The notes under the pieces are model-generated. The model did no database searches, was not told the origin of the DNA, and saw only the letters and a program-made list of their open reading frames with translations. From positions 1 through 64,000 of the forward strand of contig JAIXOZ010000078.1 of the NCBI GenBank assembly GCA_027486495.1: 64,000 nt of DNA, written 5' to 3'. The position numbers and the translations under genes are program-made. Below, piece after piece: positions 60,788 to 64,000 of the stretch (positions within the stretch are counted from its first letter, which is position 1; each line of letters starts with the position of its first letter). The stretch is from Comamonadaceae bacterium. Its GTDB lineage: Bacteria > Pseudomonadota > Gammaproteobacteria > Burkholderiales > Burkholderiaceae_C.

Positions 60788-62083
60788 TCAAGCCTTTTCA
60801 GCGGCCTTGAGTGCCTTTTTCAGGTCGTCGATCAGGTCGGCCGGGTCTTCCAGGCCAATCGATAGACGGATCGTGCCCGGGCCGATGCCGCCAGCGGCGA
60901 GGGCTTCGTCCGTCATGCGGAAATGTGTGGTGCTGGCCGGGTGGATCACCAGGCTGCGGCAGTCGCCCACATTGGCCAGGTGGCTGAAGACCTTCAGGGT
61001 CTCGATGAACTTTTGGCCTTGAGCGCGGCTTGCCTTGATGTCGAAGCTGAACACCGATCCGGCCCCGCGTGGTAAAAGTTTTTGCGACAGGGCGTGCGAG
61101 GGGTGGCTCTCCAGCATCGGGTGTCCTACGCGGCTGACCAGCGGGTGCGCGGCCAAAAACTCGACCACTTTGGTGGTGTTTTCCATGTGGCGGGCCATGC
61201 GCAGGGGCAAGGTCTCGATGCCTTGCAAAATCAGCCAGGCGGTGTGAGGGCTCATGCAGGCCCCAAAGTCGCGCAGGCCCTCGCGGCGGGCCCGCAGCAA
61301 GAAGGCGCCCACGGTGCTTTCTTCGCTGAAGACCATGTTGTGAAAGCCTTCATAGGCTTGGCTCAGCTCGGCGAACTTGCCGGATTTGTCCCAGTCAAAG
61401 CTGCCGCCATCGACCACCACGCCGCCCACCACCGTGCCGTGGCCCGACAAAAATTTGGTGGCCGAGTGGTAGACCAAATCGGCCCCGTGGTCGAAGGGCT
61501 TGATCAGCCAGGGGGAGGTGAGGGTGGAATCCACCAGCAGCGGCACACCCGCTTCGTGCGCAATGGCGCTCACCGCTTGGATGTCGAGCACGTCCATGCC
61601 GGGGTTGCCCACGGTTTCGCCAAAAAAGAGTTTCGTGTCGGGCTGAACGGCGGCGCGCCAAGCCTCCAGGTCGCCCGGCTTGACGAAAGTGGTGCGTATG
61701 CCAAAACGGCTCAGGGTGTAGTGCAGCAGGTTGTGTGAGCCGCCATACAACGCACTGGAGGCCACGATGTGCGAACCCGACCCCATGAGGGTGGCAATCG
61801 CCAGGTGCAAGGCGGCTTGGCCGCTGGAAGTGGTGATGGCCCCGATGCCGCCTTCGAGTGCCGAAATGCGCTGCTCCAGCACTGCGTTGGTCGGGTTGCT
61901 GATGCGGCTGTAGACGTGCCCGGGACGCTCCAGGTTGAAGAGGGCGGCAGCTTGGTCTGAAGACTCAAAAACGAAGGAGGTGGTCAGGTGGATGGGCACG
62001 GCCCGTGCACCCGTGCTCGGGTCAGGGGCTGCCCCCGCATGCAAGGCCAAAGTGTCAAAACCGGGATCGCTGTATCCAGCCAT
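60788..62083 (-). CDS. metY: O-acetylhomoserine (thiol)-lyase, MetY type
   Basis: A 431-aa Cys/Met-metabolism PLP enzyme of MetY length: YSRISNPTNAVLEQRISALEGG near residue 70, PLP Lys in YHSATKFLSGHGTVVGG near residue 205, SHLANVGDCRSLVIHPASTTH near residue 370. It makes homocysteine from O-acetylhomoserine and sulfide. The ATG at 62083 is preceded by GGAGACTTTC. Assimilation of sulfide could connect with organosulfur breakdown elsewhere, but this gene is far from those modules. No riboswitch is evident upstream. Confidence 0.9.
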   Translation of the reverse strand: MAGYSDPGFDTLALHAGAAPDPSTGARAVPIHLTTSFVFESSDQAAALFNLERPGHVYSRISNPTNAVLEQRISALEGGIGAITTSSGQAALHLAIATLMGSGSHIVASSALYGGSHNLLHYTLSRFGIRTTFVKPGDLEAWRAAVQPDTKLFFGETVGNPGMDVLDIQAVSAIAHEAGVPLLVDSTLTSPWLIKPFDHGADLVYHSATKFLSGHGTVVGGVVVDGGSFDWDKSGKFAELSQAYEGFHNMVFSEESTVGAFLLRARREGLRDFGACMSPHTAWLILQGIETLPLRMARHMENTTKVVEFLAAHPLVSRVGHPMLESHPSHALSQKLLPRGAGSVFSFDIKASRAQGQKFIETLKVFSHLANVGDCRSLVIHPASTTHFRMTDEALAAGGIGPGTIRLSIGLEDPADLIDDLKKALKAAEKA

Positions 62084-62194
62084 GAAAGTCTCCGAAAAAA
62101 GAAAAGTCCAGCGTGTGTGAATCGCTGTCCACAGCGTACATTGTGGGCTATATTCATTCTTCACAAGTCACACATTGGCCAGAGGAGAGACACC

Positions 62195-62653
62195 ATGAAA
62201 GTCAGCGATATTTTGCGCGTCAAGGGCAGTACTTTGTTCACGGTCAAGCCCGATGAGCTGCTGGCCAGTGCCTTGAATGCCATGGCGGAAAAAGACATTG
62301 GTTCTTTGGTGGTCATGTCCCATGGCCAGCTGGCGGGCATGCTGACTTTCCGCGAGGTGATTCAGCAAGTGGTCAAAAACGGTGGTCAAGTGGGCCAGAC
62401 CACGGTGCTTGAAGCCATGGACATCCAGCCGATGACCTGCAGCAGTGACACGGATCTGGATGAGGTGCGCCGCATCATGCTGGAGCGTCATGCCCGTTAC
62501 ATGCCCATCATGGATGGGAAGACCTTGATGGGCGTGATCAGTTTTTACGATGTGGCCAAAGCCGTGGTGGACAGCCAGGACTTCGAAAACAAGATGCTCA
62601 AGGCCTACATCCGGGACTGGCCTGACCAAGAAGGCGTTGCGGCCAAAAACTGA
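62195..62653 (+). CDS. CBS-domain pair protein
   Basis: A 152-aa protein consisting only of two CBS domains (MKVSDILRVKGSTLFTVKPDELLASALNAMAEKDIGSLVV and DIQPMTCSSDTDLDEVRRIMLERHARYMPIMDGKTLMGVISFYDV). Such stand-alone pairs bind adenosine nucleotides and sense energy state. GAGGAGA lies before the ATG. It is divergent from metY with a 111-bp gap. Confidence 0.9.
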   Translation: MKVSDILRVKGSTLFTVKPDELLASALNAMAEKDIGSLVVMSHGQLAGMLTFREVIQQVVKNGGQVGQTTVLEAMDIQPMTCSSDTDLDEVRRIMLERHARYMPIMDGKTLMGVISFYDVAKAVVDSQDFENKMLKAYIRDWPDQEGVAAKN

Positions 62654-62820
62654 TGGAGCACCCAATTGTCTTCAGGGGTGTGCAAAGCAGGGGATTGTGT
62701 TTTGCTTTCTGTGGCTTCCGACCCTTCTACCTGCTCTCGTAAAGATTGCAGGTTTTTTTTATTTTCTTGCGTATTCTCGTGCAATAATATTTGAGTACTA
62801 AATTAATAAAAACATGGAAA

Positions 62821-64000
62821 ATGTTTTTAACTCAAATGGAAAATCACAAATTTTGGCGCGCCAGTTGGGTATTTGCGGCCCTCGTGGCGGGCACTCCTTG
62901 GCTTTCATTCGCCACGGAGTTGCGCTTGGCCGATGCCCTCAACCTGTCGGGGACCCATCATCCGAGTGTCAAAGCCAAACAGGCAGAAGTGCAGTCTGCA
63001 CAAGCTGATTTGGAAACGGCCAAGTGGTCGCGCTTTCCCACTTTGAGCACCGAAGCCACGGCCTCTGGTGGACGACCACAAGCCGCCTTGCTGATACAGC
63101 AGCCGCTTTGGGCGGGTGGCAAAATTGATGCGCAAAACCGTTTGGCCCAAGCCCAACTGACGCTGGCCGAAGCAGGCCTGCATGAAACACGCTCCAGCCT
63201 GATGCAGCAAGCAGGACAGCAGTTTTTCGAAGTGCTGCGCTGGAGCCAGCGCCTGAACGTGGCTCGCAAAACCGAAGACGAACACCGCAAGCTGCTGGAG
63301 TTGATCCAGCGCCGCGTGGTGGCCGAGATCAGCCCCTTGACCGATCAGGTTCTGGCCTCAGCACGGTTTCAGCAAGCTGTGTCAGAGCGCATCCAATTTG
63401 GCCGCTCATTACAGACCGCGCAGTTGGCATTGCAGCAGTTGGTAGGTGAGCCCCACACGGGTCTGAAAGCTCCCAAGCTCTTGGTCCTTCCCAAGCAGGA
63501 TGAAGTCATGGCCATCGAGGCGAGCAAAAACCACTCAGCCGAATTGCGGCGCTGGCGCACCCAGCAAGATGTGGCGCAAGCGCAAATCGACATGGCCCAA
63601 GCGGGTTTGTTCCCCACCTTGGCCTTGGCCCATCGTCACAACTTGGGTGGCTCTGACAATGCCACCGTGCCCAATCGCACTTATTTGTCGATGCAGTTCA
63701 CGCCCGGCCCGGGGTTTTCGGCCAGTAGCGCGGCTGCAGCCGCCCGATCGCGTTTGGAAAACAGCCAGCAAAACACCGTGGCTTTTGAGCGGCAATTGGA
63801 GCAGCAAGTGCGCACAGCCTTGGCCGATCTGGATGCGCTGACACAACAAGTGGAGCCTGCGCGCTTGCTGGTCACAGCCACAGAAGACGTGGTGGCCTCT
63901 TATCTAAGGCAGTACCAAATTGGTAAGAAAAACTGGCTCGACGTCCTCAATGCTTTGCGCGAAAGTGCCCAAGCCACTTACAGCGCAGTCGATGTGGCGC
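62821..64000 (+). CDS. TolC-family outer-membrane efflux protein, partial
   Basis: A frame open to the right edge: signal peptide (FWRASWVFAALVAGTPWLSFA) then ELRLADALNLSGTHHPSVKAKQAEVQSAQADLETAKWSRFPTLS, the typical TolC helical-hairpin start, and later YQIGKKNWLDVLNALRESAQA as in the second OEP repeat. It probably forms the outer channel of a type I secretion or efflux system encoded beyond the window. Starts at ATG 62821 or 62836 are both possible. The 3' end is missing. The 170 bases upstream are AT-rich. Confidence 0.85.
   Translation, partial: MFLTQMENHKFWRASWVFAALVAGTPWLSFATELRLADALNLSGTHHPSVKAKQAEVQSAQADLETAKWSRFPTLSTEATASGGRPQAALLIQQPLWAGGKIDAQNRLAQAQLTLAEAGLHETRSSLMQQAGQQFFEVLRWSQRLNVARKTEDEHRKLLELIQRRVVAEISPLTDQVLASARFQQAVSERIQFGRSLQTAQLALQQLVGEPHTGLKAPKLLVLPKQDEVMAIEASKNHSAELRRWRTQQDVAQAQIDMAQAGLFPTLALAHRHNLGGSDNATVPNRTYLSMQFTPGPGFSASSAAAAARSRLENSQQNTVAFERQLEQQVRTALADLDALTQQVEPARLLVTATEDVVASYLRQYQIGKKNWLDVLNALRESAQATYSAVDVA

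Noticed and set aside
62084-62194. Riboswitch upstream of metY
   Set aside because: The 111-bp spacer shows no SAM- or SAH-riboswitch-like stem set and is shared with a divergent gene.
1-64000. CRISPR array or toxin-antitoxin/restriction/phage-defence genes
   Set aside because: No regularly spaced repeats were seen and none of the proteins carries nuclease, methyltransferase or toxin motifs beyond the ParB-N relic and the MGMT-like protein.

Overview
The window looks like a chromosomal stretch of a high-GC betaproteobacterium, most likely Burkholderiales and probably Comamonadaceae. This rests on gene content: many Bug/TctC-type binding proteins, CaiB/BaiF CoA-transferases, a YdiJ-type FAD/Fe-S dehydrogenase, a DUF1501/DUF1800 pair, and almost exclusive TGA/TAA stop usage. 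It cannot be placed at species level from sequence reading alone.

The left ~39 kb is accessory and mosaic. Five direct-oriented, degraded copies of the 3' half of lpdA (dihydrolipoyl dehydrogenase) lie at 1-591, 3539-3950, 21640-22134, 38372-38518 and 39160-39283. They sit exactly at the joints between gene modules. Between copies 1 and 2 is a DUF1501/DUF1800 pair. Between copies 2 and 3 is catabolic module 1 (4312-21316): two paralogous CoA-transferases, an EthD-like protein, an SDR, a 652-aa lactonase-like protein, a LysR regulator, a 3-hydroxyisobutyrate/sulfolactaldehyde-reductase-like dehydrogenase, a taurine/sulfonate-type ABC transporter, another SDR, an SMP-30 lactonase, an enolase-superfamily enzyme, a DUF2520 protein and an aldehyde dehydrogenase. 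Together these look like import and oxidation of a (possibly sulfonated) sugar or sugar acid. Between copies 3 and 4 is catabolic module 2 (22359-38325): a Crp/Fnr regulator, CoA ligase, a split ThDP decarboxylase resembling sulfopyruvate/phosphonopyruvate decarboxylase, a GMC oxidoreductase, an arylsulfatase, a Bug protein, an acyl-CoA dehydrogenase and an alcohol dehydrogenase broken by an amber codon. Facing these are an aldehyde dehydrogenase, a D-cysteine desulfhydrase/cysteate sulfo-lyase-like enzyme and a second sulfatase, with a divergent GntR regulator. The shared theme is breakdown of organic sulfur compounds.

From ~39.4 kb the window becomes more ordinary: a small exported protein, a possible 2-oxoglutarate-oxygenase-like protein, an EamA transporter, a class II aldolase, a broken ParB-N-like gene beside tRNA-Gly(CCC), a membrane protein, a succinate-semialdehyde-type dehydrogenase and alaS. 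Next come a four-gene aminotransferase/Bug/enoyl-CoA hydratase/CoA-transferase operon and a divergent GntR-ydiJ pair. An IS110 remnant, a string of Mpo1-like/P450/hydrolase/GNAT/metY genes, a CBS protein and the start of a TolC-type gene complete the window.

The most interesting signals are the serial lpdA 3'-end repeats that bracket the modules, the organosulfur gene set, in-frame amber codons in otherwise intact genes when none of 51 intact genes stops at TAG, and several precise palindromic or duplicated regulatory elements.
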